Assembly: GCA_023653055.1 (NCBI GenBank)
Contig: JAMNXR010000016.1
Span: forward strand, 19,850-83,849
Direction of reading: 5' to 3'
Source: Burkholderiaceae bacterium
GTDB taxonomy: Bacteria > Pseudomonadota > Gammaproteobacteria > Burkholderiales > Burkholderiaceae_B
DNA: 64,000 nt
A program made the position numbers and the translations under genes. This document shows positions 1-8,375 of this stretch, piece by piece; positions within the stretch are counted from its first letter, which is position 1; each line of letters starts with the position of its first letter. The notes under the pieces were generated by a model. That model saw nothing but the letters and a program-made list of their open reading frames with translations, was not told where the DNA came from and did no database searches.

Positions 1-2
1 CT

Positions 3-278
3 CAGCCTGCTACTGCGAATGCAGACTCGGCGGCATTACAACAAGCTTTCACAAAGAACAACTGTGCCGCTTGCCACGCCCCTGCAGCAAAAGGTGTTGG
101 TCCATCCAATGCAGATATCGCCAAAAAATATAAAGGCCAAGATGTACTTGCCAAGCTGAGTGCAAAAGTTAAAAATGGGGGTTCAGGTGCTTGGGGTGCA
201 ATTCCCATGCCCCCTCACCCTCAAGTTCCAGATGCTGAAATCAATCGTCTGGTGCAGTGGATGTTAACGGGCTCTTAA
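3..278 (+). CDS. c-type cytochrome, C-terminal part (possibly SoxD C-terminal domain)
   Basis: Only the last 91 codons lie in the window; the reading frame is open to the left edge. It shows one haem-binding site NCAACH, a GVGPS turn and a distal Met-ligand segment AIPMPPHP, the standard layout of a small class I cytochrome c. A Gln/Ala-rich stretch before the haem site could be either the start of a mature small cytochrome or an interdomain linker. It sits 63 bp upstream of soxY, so it is probably part of the sox operon as an electron acceptor for sulfur oxidation. In related bacteria soxC-soxD often precede soxY, so this may be the second domain of SoxD; without the upstream sequence that is inference. 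The cytochrome family is certain, the Sox subunit name is not. Confidence 0.8.
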   Translation, partial: QPATANADSAALQQAFTKNNCAACHAPAAKGVGPSNADIAKKYKGQDVLAKLSAKVKNGGSGAWGAIPMPPHPQVPDAEINRLVQWMLTGS

Positions 279-341
279 GCTCAATATCCAATATCAATTT
301 AATAAAAAACATATTTTTATATTTCTATCCGCAAAGGAATC

Positions 342-797
342 ATGATGAACGTACAACGACGCAGACTTCTGCAAATGACCGCACTGGTTGGCTTGATGGC
401 TAGCGCAGGACTGATGACCGAAGCGGAAGCCGCGACTTGGAATAAAGCCGCCTTCGAAGCCAAAACTATGGACGATGTCATGAAAGTACTCGGTGGTGGT
501 GCGCCACAAAAATCAGACGCGGTTATTTTGCGCGCACCTGACATCGCTGAAAACGGGGCCGTTGTGCCTGTTGGAGTTGAAACAGACTTGAAAGCAACTG
601 AGATGGCCATCTTGGTTGAAAAAAATCCGAGCGCGATGGCAGCCATGTTTATTGTGCCTGCCGGTGCCGAAGCCTTTGCTTCAACACGCGTGAAAATGGG
701 ACAAACTTCAAACGTATATGCCCTGGCGAAGGTCGATGGCAAATGGTTGATGGCTTCGAAAGAAGTCAAGGTCACACTTGGTGGTTGTGGCGGTTAA
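342..797 (+). CDS. soxY: SoxY, sulfur-carrier subunit of SoxYZ
   Basis: A 151-residue protein ending in GGCGG, the swinging arm whose Cys carries sulfur intermediates covalently through the Sox cycle. The N-terminus (MMNVQRRRLLQM followed by a hydrophobic run to about residue 30) looks like a Tat signal, which suits SoxY because the complex is exported folded. The start follows AAAGGA; ATG at 342 or 345 are equally possible. It is followed 87 bp later by soxZ, its structural partner, and then soxA, soxX and soxB, the standard order. Known for the family: SoxYZ in the periplasm receives thiosulfate from SoxAX and presents it to SoxB. Length and motif are normal; no anomaly seen. Confidence 0.96.
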   Translation: MMNVQRRRLLQMTALVGLMASAGLMTEAEAATWNKAAFEAKTMDDVMKVLGGGAPQKSDAVILRAPDIAENGAVVPVGVETDLKATEMAILVEKNPSAMAAMFIVPAGAEAFASTRVKMGQTSNVYALAKVDGKWLMASKEVKVTLGGCGG

Positions 798-884
798 ACC
801 CGTACACATCCCACTCAGACACTCCATCCTCATTGAAATCAATTCGCCCGATCTGGGCACAGAAATAGTCTAGGAGAATTAATC

Positions 885-1199
885 ATGGCAAGTCCAATGC
901 GCATCCGTGCAACAGAAAAAGATGGCGTTGTTGACGTCCGTGTTCTGATGAAGCACGACATGGAGACAGGTCAACGCAAAAATCCAGAAGGTAAAGTCAT
1001 TCCTGCTTGGTTCATTTCGACCGTCGAAGCAAAAGTGGGTGATAAAGTTGTATACAGCGCTCAATTTGGCCCCGCGGTTTCAAAAGATCCCTTCCTGCAT
1101 TTCAAACTCAAAGGTGCCGCTAAAAAAGGCGATGCGATGAGTGTCACATGGGTCGATAACAAGGGTGAAACCCGTACCGACAAAACCGATATCAAATAA
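885..1199 (+). CDS. soxZ: SoxZ, partner subunit of SoxYZ
   Basis: A 104-residue beta-sandwich protein with the SoxZ pattern: MRIRA at the start, a KHDMETGQRKN segment, FGPAVSKDPF near residues 65-75 and a C-terminal VTWVDNKGET strand. No signal peptide is present, as expected, because SoxZ is exported by riding with the Tat-targeted SoxY. A good ribosome site (AGGAG) lies about 9 bases before the ATG. It lies between soxY and soxA in the same operon. Its role is to form the SoxYZ heterodimer that carries thiosulfate-derived sulfur on the SoxY C-terminal Cys. Confidence 0.96.
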   Translation: MASPMRIRATEKDGVVDVRVLMKHDMETGQRKNPEGKVIPAWFISTVEAKVGDKVVYSAQFGPAVSKDPFLHFKLKGAAKKGDAMSVTWVDNKGETRTDKTDIK

Positions 1200-1268
1200 T
1201 AAATACGCTCACGCAGAGGATGACCTCAAGATTCAGCCTCTGCTTATAAGCGATACAGGAGACACCCC

Positions 1269-2069
1269 ATGAAACGGTATGTACTAACAGGGCTTTTAGC
1301 AAGCCTGATATGTTCGACATCGATTGTTTACGCTCAATCCGCGTCTGATCAACTGGCTGAGTATCGCCGTATGCTTGCGGATGGCAATCCTTCTGAGCTT
1401 TACGAGGCTGAAGGTGAAGAGCTATGGGCCAAACCAGCAGGCCCTAAAAATGCCAGCTTAGAAAAATGCGATTTAGGTCTGGGTCCAGGTGTCGTCAAAG
1501 GCGCCTCAGCTCAGCTGCCGCGCTACTTTAAAGATACCGATCGGGTTCAGGATCTTGAGTCTCGCCTAATGACGTGTATGAGCACACTCCAAGGCATCCC
1601 TGAAGCGGACATCGTGAAAGGCTCCTTTGGAAAAGGAGTTCGCAAGAACCTCGAGGCCATTGTCGCTTACGTTGTCACTGAGTCGAAAGGGATGAAAGTT
1701 GATGTGGCCGTCAAGCATCCGAAAGAAAAAGAAATGCTCGCACTAGGCAAAAAGATTTTTTATCTTCAGGGCGGTCCAATGGACTTTTCTTGTGCCTCTT
1801 GCCACGCAGTCGATAATCAACGCATCCGCATGCAAGATCTGCCAAACTTGACCACACAAAAGGGTGCGGCAGAAGGTTGGGGTAGCTGGCCTGCATATCG
1901 TGTTTCCAGTGGTACTTTTTGGACGATGCAACAACGTCTGAATGATTGCTACCGTCAGCAACGCATGCCTTTCCCCATCTACGGCTCTGAAGCCACCATC
2001 GCACTTTCCGTCTTCATGGCGAATACTGCAAACGGTGGCACGATTCAGACACCCGCGTTGAAGCGCTAA
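1269..2069 (+). CDS. soxA: SoxA, mono-haem L-cysteine S-thiosulfotransferase subunit
   Basis: A 266-residue periplasmic cytochrome with a Sec signal (to about YAQ, residue 23). One haem motif CASCH sits at residues 175-179, and Cys227 in NDCYRQQRMP is the expected Cys haem ligand that takes part in catalysis. The position of the N-terminal haem of di-haem SoxA instead shows two isolated cysteines, Cys67 (EKCDLG) and Cys103 (MTCM), expected to form a disulfide. This is therefore the mono-haem SoxA subtype. With SoxX it joins thiosulfate to the Cys of SoxY. The start follows a CAGGAG ribosome site. soxX begins 17 bp downstream. Confidence 0.95.
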   Translation: MKRYVLTGLLASLICSTSIVYAQSASDQLAEYRRMLADGNPSELYEAEGEELWAKPAGPKNASLEKCDLGLGPGVVKGASAQLPRYFKDTDRVQDLESRLMTCMSTLQGIPEADIVKGSFGKGVRKNLEAIVAYVVTESKGMKVDVAVKHPKEKEMLALGKKIFYLQGGPMDFSCASCHAVDNQRIRMQDLPNLTTQKGAAEGWGSWPAYRVSSGTFWTMQQRLNDCYRQQRMPFPIYGSEATIALSVFMANTANGGTIQTPALKR

Positions 2070-2086
2070 TTCGAGGGAGCACACAA

Positions 2087-2719
2087 ATGAAAACAATATT
2101 GACAAAACTCGGACTGAGCATCAGCGCTGGCTTACTGATTCTCAGCATCTCACCCTCCAGCATTGCCCAGCAAGTCGATCCTGCTGTTCAAGCGGTGATG
2201 GAACGTAGTTTCCGCGAGCAAGGTATCGCAAAACTGGATCGTATCAAGCAAGATGAGTTCCAGGCTTTATGTTCCGACGAAAAGTTTCGGACAAGTGCTG
2301 AAGGGAAAAAGAAAGCAGAAGCTCTCCAAGCCGCCGCCCTCGCAGCCATCAAGCCTCCTTCGGATGGGAAGTATCTCGGCGACTGGAAAGCAGGTGAGAA
2401 AGTCGCACAAAGTGGCCGAGGCGCAACGTGGAGTGACACGCTGAAAACAGTGAACGGCGGTGGTTGTTACAACTGTCACCAAGTCACAAAAGAAGAAATC
2501 TCTTATGGCACCATTGGTCCTTCGCTTTTAGCCTACGGAAAAATACGTGGCAATAGTGAGCCCATTTTGGTTTACACCTGGAATCGAATCAACAACTCGA
2601 AAGCCTATAACGCTTGCAGCAACATGCCGCGCATGGCGCATTTCAATTTGTTGACTGAACAACAAATGAAAGACGTGATGGCACTTTTGCTGGATCCTGC
2701 CTCTCCCGTTAATAAGTAA
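2087..2719 (+). CDS. soxX: SoxX, c-type cytochrome subunit of SoxAX
   Basis: A 210-residue periplasmic cytochrome with a Sec signal ending near SIAQQ. The single haem site CYNCH lies near residue 128, followed by IGPSLLAYGKIRG and the Met-ligand region SNMPRMAH, matching SoxX. About 100 residues precede the haem, so this is a long SoxX form with an N-terminal extension. It accepts electrons from the SoxA-catalysed oxidative coupling of thiosulfate to SoxY. GAGGGAGC provides the ribosome site. It is 17 bp after soxA and 38 bp before soxB, so almost certainly cotranscribed. Confidence 0.94.
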   Translation: MKTILTKLGLSISAGLLILSISPSSIAQQVDPAVQAVMERSFREQGIAKLDRIKQDEFQALCSDEKFRTSAEGKKKAEALQAAALAAIKPPSDGKYLGDWKAGEKVAQSGRGATWSDTLKTVNGGGCYNCHQVTKEEISYGTIGPSLLAYGKIRGNSEPILVYTWNRINNSKAYNACSNMPRMAHFNLLTEQQMKDVMALLLDPASPVNK

Positions 2720-2757
2720 AAACAGTACGCAAGTATTACGCTACAAGGAAGCACAAA

Positions 2758-4482
2758 ATGGGTATGAGTCGTCGTGAATTTGTCCAGCTAATGGCGATCG
2801 CATCTGCTGCAGGTCTCTCGCTAGGGTCTGGAACAAGTCGTGCGCAAGCTGCAACGGCGTTGTATGACCTGCCAAAGTTCGGTAACGTACATCTGTTGCA
2901 CTTTACCGATTGTCACGCACAACTCAAACCCATTTACTTTCGTGAGCCCAATGTCAACTTAGGCTTTGACTCTCAGTTTGGCAAACCCCCTCACCTCGTG
3001 GGCGATGCGTTCCTGAAGTTTTATGGCATCAAACCTGGCACGCACGAAGCCCATGCGTTGACCTATCTCGACTTTGACAAAGCAGCATTGCAATACGGCA
3101 AAGTTGGAGGCTTCGCTCATTTAGCCACGCTGATCAAACAAGTCCGTACAAGTCGTCCTGGTGCGCTTCTGCTAGATGGAGGCGATACCTGGCAAGGCTC
3201 TGGCACCGCGCTTTGGACCAAAGGTCAGGACATGGTCGATGCCTGTCTCGCGCTTGGCGTAGACATCATGACTGCACACTGGGAAATGACGCTCGGCGAA
3301 GAGCGTGTAAAAGAAATCGTCGAAAAAGATTTCGCTGGCAAGATTAATTTTGTTGCACAAAACATCAAGACAACGGATTTTGAAGATCCTGTTTTTGATG
3401 CCTTTGTTATGCGTGAAATGAATGGAATCCCTGTCGCGATCATTGGTCAGGCCTTCCCCTATACGCCGATCGCCAATCCACGTTATCTCGTCGAGAATTG
3501 GTCCTTTGGCATCGACGAAGAGAACATGCAAAAAACGGTCAATCTTGCGCGCTCCAAAGGTGCTCAAGTCGTGGTCGTGCTTTCTCACAACGGGATGGAT
3601 GTCGACCTCAAGATGGCGAGTCGCGTGCGCGGGATTGACGCCATTATGGGTGGCCACACCCACGATGGTGTCCCCGTTCCCGTTAAGGTGACGAATCCGG
3701 GCGGCGTGACGCTCGTCACCAATGCAGGCTCAAATAGCAAGTTCCTGGGTGTGCTTGACTTTGATGTCAAAAATGGCAAAGTATCTGACTTTAGATACCG
3801 CCTCTTGCCTGTTTTCGCAGATCTCATCCCTGCTGATAAGCCGATGGATGCGCTCATCACCAAGATTCGTGCGCCCTACGAAACCAAGCTTAATGAAAAG
3901 CTTGCGACCGCTGAGGGAACACTATATAGACGTGGCAATTTCAACGGCACCTTTGATCAACTGATTGTGGACGGCTTGATCAACATGAAAGGCGCCGAGA
4001 TCGCCTTCTCTCCTGGCTTTAGATGGGGTACCTCTCTTTTGCCTGGGCAAGCGATCACCATGGAACACTTGCTCGATCAAACCGCGATCACCTATCCATA
4101 CACCACGATGACGCCCATGAGCGGTGAAATGATCAAGACCGTACTGGAGGACGTCGCAGATAACCTCTTTAACCCAGATCCCTATTATCAGCAGGGCGGT
4201 GACATGGTGCGTGTCGGTGGCATGCAATACACCATCGATCCTACCGCATCCGCCGGCAACCGGATTTCGGATATGCGTTTGGGCGACAAGATGATCGAAG
4301 CGTCGAAAACATACAAGGTTGCTGGCTGGGCGCCTGTCTCCGAAGCTGCACGTGACGCTGGCGGCGAACCCATCTGGGATGTCATGGCGACTTATCTGCG
4401 ACAAATTAAAACTGTTGCGGCAAAAGCACCTAATATGCCTGTTATTAAAGGCGCAACCAACAACCCAGGCATGGCTGGATAA
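2758..4482 (+). CDS. soxB: SoxB, thiosulfohydrolase (sulfate thiol esterase)
   Basis: A 574-residue di-manganese hydrolase of the 5'-nucleotidase superfamily. A Tat signal (SRREFVQLMAIASAAGLSLG) is followed by metallophosphatase motifs: HFTDCHAQ near residue 50, LLDGGDTWQGSGTALWTKGQDM near 140, and VVLSHNGMDVD...GGHTHDG near 275-305. It removes the terminal sulfonate of SoxY-bound thiosulfate as sulfate. The ribosome site AAGGAAGC precedes the ATG; the internal ATG two codons on (MSRR) is an alternative start. It lies in the periplasmic sox operon, 3 bp before the DsrE-like gene. Confidence 0.97.
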   Translation: MGMSRREFVQLMAIASAAGLSLGSGTSRAQAATALYDLPKFGNVHLLHFTDCHAQLKPIYFREPNVNLGFDSQFGKPPHLVGDAFLKFYGIKPGTHEAHALTYLDFDKAALQYGKVGGFAHLATLIKQVRTSRPGALLLDGGDTWQGSGTALWTKGQDMVDACLALGVDIMTAHWEMTLGEERVKEIVEKDFAGKINFVAQNIKTTDFEDPVFDAFVMREMNGIPVAIIGQAFPYTPIANPRYLVENWSFGIDEENMQKTVNLARSKGAQVVVVLSHNGMDVDLKMASRVRGIDAIMGGHTHDGVPVPVKVTNPGGVTLVTNAGSNSKFLGVLDFDVKNGKVSDFRYRLLPVFADLIPADKPMDALITKIRAPYETKLNEKLATAEGTLYRRGNFNGTFDQLIVDGLINMKGAEIAFSPGFRWGTSLLPGQAITMEHLLDQTAITYPYTTMTPMSGEMIKTVLEDVADNLFNPDPYYQQGGDMVRVGGMQYTIDPTASAGNRISDMRLGDKMIEASKTYKVAGWAPVSEAARDAGGEPIWDVMATYLRQIKTVAAKAPNMPVIKGATNNPGMAG

Positions 4483-4485
4483 ATC

Positions 4486-4932
4486 ATGAAATCATTCATT
4501 TCTGCCTTATGCCTCAGCCTGAGTTTAGGTGTTGCATCTTTACCCGTTGCGGCTCAGCAAGCGGCGCCTCAACAAGGCAACAAAGTTGTCTACCACGTCG
4601 ATGATGCCGAAACACAAGGGCTCAAAGGCCTCAGAAATATTCGCAATCACCTTGATGTCGCCCCAAACACCAAAATTACGGTCGTAATGCACGCCAATGG
4701 TGTAGATCTCGTCATGGATGGCGCGCAGGACAAAAAATCTAAAGCAGAATACGCCCCACTTGTCTCCGCACTCGTTTCACGTGGTGTGGTGTTTGAGGTG
4801 TGCGAGATCACACTCAAAAATAGAAACCTTAAAAAAGATCAGTTTGTACTTGAAGCAACGTTTACGCCCTCGGGGGTTGCTCGTCTAGCGGATCTTCAAG
4901 CGCAACAAAAGTTTGCTTACATCAAGCCATAA
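4486..4932 (+). CDS. periplasmic DsrE/DsrF-like sulfur-relay protein
   Basis: A 148-residue protein with a Sec signal (cleavage near VAAQQ, residue 24) and a mature DsrE-like fold pattern: KVVYHVDD, GLRNIRNHLDV, KITVVMHANGVDLVMDG and RGVVFEVCEITLKNR. Cys106 in FEVCEI is the only cysteine of the mature protein and sits where DsrE-family proteins carry sulfur. The start is 3 bp after soxB, so the genes are likely translationally coupled. Family members near sox genes lack a settled function; a carrier or sulfur-trafficking role beside SoxYZ is inference. The family assignment is good from pattern alone. Confidence 0.8.
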   Translation: MKSFISALCLSLSLGVASLPVAAQQAAPQQGNKVVYHVDDAETQGLKGLRNIRNHLDVAPNTKITVVMHANGVDLVMDGAQDKKSKAEYAPLVSALVSRGVVFEVCEITLKNRNLKKDQFVLEATFTPSGVARLADLQAQQKFAYIKP

Positions 4933-4943
4933 CGTTGACTCCC

Positions 4944-5882
4944 ATGCTTAAGTCTTTGCGTCGCATCACGCTGATGCTGAGCTTGATGATGCTGAGCATG
5001 GCCAGTCACGCGACTGAACGCTTACTGACACTTGCTCCCGTCAGCAAGAATACTTATTACGCCGAAGGAACTTCAGCGCTTGGTTCACCGCTAAACAAAA
5101 ATTTTATTTCAAATGCCGGCGTAGTGATTGGGCCGACGGGCGTCATCGTGATTGATGCATTAGGCTCACCCGCTCTTGGCAAACAATTGATCGATGAAAT
5201 TCGCAAGATCACAGATAAGCCAATTCAGTTTGTCATCGTGACGCATTATCATGCCGACCATATTTATGGCCTCCAAAGCTTCATCGACATTGGCGCTACA
5301 GTTATCGCGCAAGAAAGCGCGAAAGAGTACTTGAGTTCAGATACGGCTCAACTTCGTCTTCAAGCCTCGCGCACTGAACTTGCCCCTTGGGTAAACAACC
5401 AAACCCGTCTCGTTGCTCCATCAAGGTGGGTCAGCGAGGACGCGCGCTTATCTTTATCGGGGCTCGATGTTGATATCATCAAAATGGGGCCGGCCCACAC
5501 CCCAGATGATCTGGCGATATATTTTCCATCTGAGAGCGTTCTTTTCGCCGGTGATTTGGTCTTTCGTGGTCGCATTCCTTACGTTGGCAACGCAGACAGT
5601 CTTGGCTGGATTAAATCCTTAGATAAACTGCTGCGTCGGGATGCAAAGGTGATTGTGCCAGGTCATGGGCCTGCATCAACATCCTCAACCGAAGATTTAA
5701 AGTTCACCCGAGACTACCTTGTATTTGTACGTCAAGCCATGGAGCAAGCCGCACGCGATCTCGAACCTTTCGATGAAGCGTATCTTGCAACAGACTGGTC
5801 TCGTTATGAAAAAGTCCCCCTTTTCAATGCGGCCAATCGCATGAATGCGTACAACATTTATCTTTCTATTCAGAACGAGTAA
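4944..5882 (+). CDS. SoxH-like periplasmic metallo-beta-lactamase-fold hydrolase
   Basis: A metallo-beta-lactamase protein of about 312 residues from ATG 4944 (a TTG at 4935 would add three residues). The N-terminus MLKSLRRITLMLSLMMLSMASHA is a Sec signal. The zinc motif HYHADH is at residues 101-106, with further ligand regions GPAHTPDD, FAGDLVFRGRIPY and VPGHGP. It resembles SoxH and the 'quinoprotein relay system' MBL proteins. It starts about 11 bp after the DsrE-like gene, so it is the last gene of the sox operon. The SoxH substrate is unknown, so the function stays open; the fold is certain. Confidence 0.85.
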   Translation: MLKSLRRITLMLSLMMLSMASHATERLLTLAPVSKNTYYAEGTSALGSPLNKNFISNAGVVIGPTGVIVIDALGSPALGKQLIDEIRKITDKPIQFVIVTHYHADHIYGLQSFIDIGATVIAQESAKEYLSSDTAQLRLQASRTELAPWVNNQTRLVAPSRWVSEDARLSLSGLDVDIIKMGPAHTPDDLAIYFPSESVLFAGDLVFRGRIPYVGNADSLGWIKSLDKLLRRDAKVIVPGHGPASTSSTEDLKFTRDYLVFVRQAMEQAARDLEPFDEAYLATDWSRYEKVPLFNAANRMNAYNIYLSIQNE

Positions 5883-5887
5883 TACGC

Positions 5888-6397
5888 TTAATGGCGACCT
5901 AAGCGTGCCAGTTCATAAATATCTAAATCCACCATTTGTCCGACATCTTTTTGTATAACGCGTCCTGCTGGATCAATCACATAGAGTTCAGGAATGCCGC
6001 GGCGCTTACCAATCGCGCGATCTAGCTCTGGTGTCATCATCGCGACAGGAAAATTAATCTCATTTTTTTTCACGTATTGTTGAACCGTCTCGATATTTTT
6101 ATCAACTGATAGACCAATCACCTGTAGTTTGCCGCCTTGTGTTCGTCGGACGAGTTCTTTGAGATTGGTATTTTGACGGTGGCAGTATGGGCACCACGTT
6201 GCCCACACTTGAACCACCAAATATTTTCCCTTGAGCTCGGATGAAGAAATTGGCTGGCTGTCTATTGTCGAGAGATTATCAATCTTTAGATAATCCCCCA
6301 CCCCAAGCGCATTCGCATGCGCCGAGAAAAAAAGACTCAACACGATAGAAGCGCTCAATATGCGGAAAAAGTTTATTACCGTCACGAGCAGTCTCAC
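5888..6397 (-). CDS. TlpA/SoxW-like periplasmic thioredoxin
   Basis: A 169-residue protein with an N-terminal hydrophobic signal or anchor (residues 8-25) and a thioredoxin/AhpC-TSA domain. The redox motif WCPYC gives Cys69 and Cys72 after VVQVWATW; RGIPELYVIDPAG supplies the cis-Pro loop. It lies tail-to-tail with the SoxH-like gene (5 bp apart), so it is transcribed separately from the sox operon. SoxW-type thioredoxins keep Sox proteins in the right thiol state; that role here is inferred from position. A general TlpA-type reductase is the alternative. Confidence 0.85.
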   Translation of the reverse strand: MRLLVTVINFFRILSASIVLSLFFSAHANALGVGDYLKIDNLSTIDSQPISSSELKGKYLVVQVWATWCPYCHRQNTNLKELVRRTQGGKLQVIGLSVDKNIETVQQYVKKNEINFPVAMMTPELDRAIGKRRGIPELYVIDPAGRVIQKDVGQMVDLDIYELARLGRH

Positions 6398-6552
6398 TCC
6401 AATGATTTTTCATAGATTAACTGATCTGTGCGCCGTGTTCTCTAAAGTTGAGGTTTCCATACCTTAACGAAGCGTCGTCTTCCGGTACGGCTTTGCCTAA
6501 TTTTGTTAACATTCGGGTATCTACTAGTTAATCCCGCCCATCTGGAGTCACC

Positions 6553-7092
6553 ATGAGTCTCGACAAAGTCAGCCCGGGGAAAAACCTTCCCGAGTCTTTT
6601 AACGTCATCATTGAAATCTCAATGAATGCTGACCCCATTAAATACGAAGTGGACAAAGAATCAGGCGCGATATTTGTCGATCGCTTTATGGGTACGTCGA
6701 TGCACTACCCCTGCAACTATGGCTATATCCCCAAAACGATCGCTGGCGATGGTGACCCGGTCGACGTACTCGTGATGACGCCCTTTCCCCTCATCCCAGG
6801 CGTTGTCGTGCGTTGCCGTGCCCTTGGCGTACTCAACATGGAAGATGAGGGTGGCGAAGACGCTAAGCTTTTAGCGGTTCCAGAAAATAAAATTCTTCCG
6901 CTTTACGATCATTTGAATGCCGTGTCAGATGTTCATCCGATGACACTCAATGCCATTCAGCATTTCTTTGAGCACTACAAAGACCTCGAGAAAGGTAAAT
7001 GGGTTAAAGTTCAGGCTTGGGGAGACGTCTCAGAAGCGCATCAGGAAATCCTGTCCGGCCTCAAGCGTTACCAAGAAGAAAACAACGCCTAA
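6553..7092 (+). CDS. ppa: inorganic pyrophosphatase, family I
   Basis: A 179-residue cytosolic enzyme that hydrolyses pyrophosphate to two phosphates, driving biosynthetic reactions. The family signature DGDPVDVLV is present near residue 73, after MHYPCNYGYIPKTIAG, and EDAKLLAVP follows. The length is normal for bacterial family I. TCTGGAGTCACC gives the ribosome site. The 155-bp gap to the divergent SoxW-like gene must hold its promoter. Its stop overlaps the end of the convergent small gene on the other strand by 4 bp. Confidence 0.97.
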   Translation: MSLDKVSPGKNLPESFNVIIEISMNADPIKYEVDKESGAIFVDRFMGTSMHYPCNYGYIPKTIAGDGDPVDVLVMTPFPLIPGVVVRCRALGVLNMEDEGGEDAKLLAVPENKILPLYDHLNAVSDVHPMTLNAIQHFFEHYKDLEKGKWVKVQAWGDVSEAHQEILSGLKRYQEENNA

Positions 7093-7427
7093 GGTTTTTG
7101 GCGAACTTCTCCTTGGCTCGGCGGGTACATCTCCTGCCAGCCAAGGATCTCCGCAAGCCGCGAAATCACCCACTGCGCTTCCGCCGCAGACAACCCAATC
7201 CCTACATTACCGAGCCCCTGGTGAATTCTCTCCAGCACGTCGGCTTCGGTGATACCGAGCTCCCACAGCTTATTTGACGCTTGTTCGGTCAATAGATTAG
7301 CCAAATCTTCACATAAATCGTATCGTTCATAGATATGCTCTCGCGTGGCACTTGGCTTGATGCGTCCTGGTTCAACGAAGAGCGCGACAAACGAGGGCGG
7401 AATAATAATCTGGTTGCCGTCACTCAT
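7089..7427 (-). CDS. small conserved protein ('ATPase with chaperone activity' family of Burkholderiales)
   Basis: A 112-residue soluble protein from ATG 7427 (a TTG at 7448 would add seven residues). The sequence IIIPPSFVALFVEPGR, YDLCEDLANLLTEQA and LGITEADVLERIHQGL is familiar from a conserved Bordetella/Alcaligenes family, often labelled 'ATPase with chaperone activity'. I see no Walker motif, so the label is not supported by sequence. The start lacks a clear ribosome site, but a 13-codon upstream ORF ends across it. It is convergent with ppa. Function unknown. Confidence 0.75.
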   Translation of the reverse strand: MSDGNQIIIPPSFVALFVEPGRIKPSATREHIYERYDLCEDLANLLTEQASNKLWELGITEADVLERIHQGLGNVGIGLSAAEAQWVISRLAEILGWQEMYPPSQGEVRQKP

Positions 7428-7535
7428 CGCTGCGCTGCAACAGGTCAAATTTCTGTGTCATCTTGAATCCTAGGTTGGCAAGTGCCAGTGTTTACACGAT
7501 ACTACGCAGCATAGGTGATTTTTAAAGCGCACACC

Positions 7536-8375
7536 ATGTCAACTCCCATTCGCTCCTCTCAAAGCCGCACAGTGGCACTTTCCGATGGGGCCTCTTTAAA
7601 CGTTCTTGATGACGGGACGGGTCCCGCACTTTTGCTCGTCAGCGGTTTAGGTGGCACCGCACACTTTTGGAATCCCTGTGTGCCTGCGCTTGCCGCGCAC
7701 TACCGCGTGATTCGGCTCGACCAGCGCGGAATCGCCAAAAGTACGCGCGGCACAGCGCCCTGCACCATCGATCAACTTGCGCAAGACTGTCTTTCTGTCC
7801 TGGATGACTGTGGTGTCGATCAAGCAATCGTTGTGGGACACTCTACCGGCGGCTGTATCGCACAAACGATGGCGCTACTCGCACCCGCGCGCGTGCGAGC
7901 GTGCATCTTTAGCGCAACCTGGGGCAAACCCAGTCGGCACAGACAGGAACTCTTTTCCACACGTCGTGAAATGCTTTTTAAAGATCCCGTCGGTTACGCC
8001 TGTTCGTCGGTCTTTATGGGGCACGATGCAAATTGGCTCAATCAAAACTGGAATGTTTTGGAAAACGCGCGTACAAATGCACCTGTCACAACCGAAGCAC
8101 AACACATTATTTCCGAACGATTAGATGCACTGATTGCTTTTGATCGGAGCGCTGAGGTGCATCGCATCACTGTCCCAACACTTATTGTGGGCGCACGAGA
8201 CGACCTCATCGTGCCTTCGTTTTTACAAGAAGAACTCGCCACTTTACTCAGTCATGCAGATCTGCATATGTTTGAGCAGGGCGGACATTTTTTTCCCGTT
8301 ACCCGCACCCATCTTTTTATACCGCTCATCTCAGGGTGGTTACATACTTCACTTACACGGACTCCTCATGCTTGA
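7536..8375 (+). CDS. alpha/beta-fold hydrolase
   Basis: About 279 residues from ATG 7536 (a GTG at 7515 is upstream in frame). It has the nucleophile elbow GHSTGGC (Ser) near residue 100, an oxyanion strand LLLVSGLGGTAHFW, an RLDQRG segment, a late acid in VGARDDLIVP and a terminal His in GGHFFPV. This matches the RutD / 3-oxoadipate enol-lactonase group, but the substrate cannot be told. No signal peptide. Its stop overlaps the start of the following gamma-glutamyltransferase-like gene by 8 bp, so the two are translationally coupled and may share a substrate. Confidence 0.85.
   Translation: MSTPIRSSQSRTVALSDGASLNVLDDGTGPALLLVSGLGGTAHFWNPCVPALAAHYRVIRLDQRGIAKSTRGTAPCTIDQLAQDCLSVLDDCGVDQAIVVGHSTGGCIAQTMALLAPARVRACIFSATWGKPSRHRQELFSTRREMLFKDPVGYACSSVFMGHDANWLNQNWNVLENARTNAPVTTEAQHIISERLDALIAFDRSAEVHRITVPTLIVGARDDLIVPSFLQEELATLLSHADLHMFEQGGHFFPVTRTHLFIPLISGWLHTSLTRTPHA

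Noticed and set aside
8134..8367. Longer N-terminus for the gamma-glutamyltransferase-like protein
   Set aside because: The extension lies wholly within the upstream hydrolase gene in another frame; the family start matches ATG 8368.
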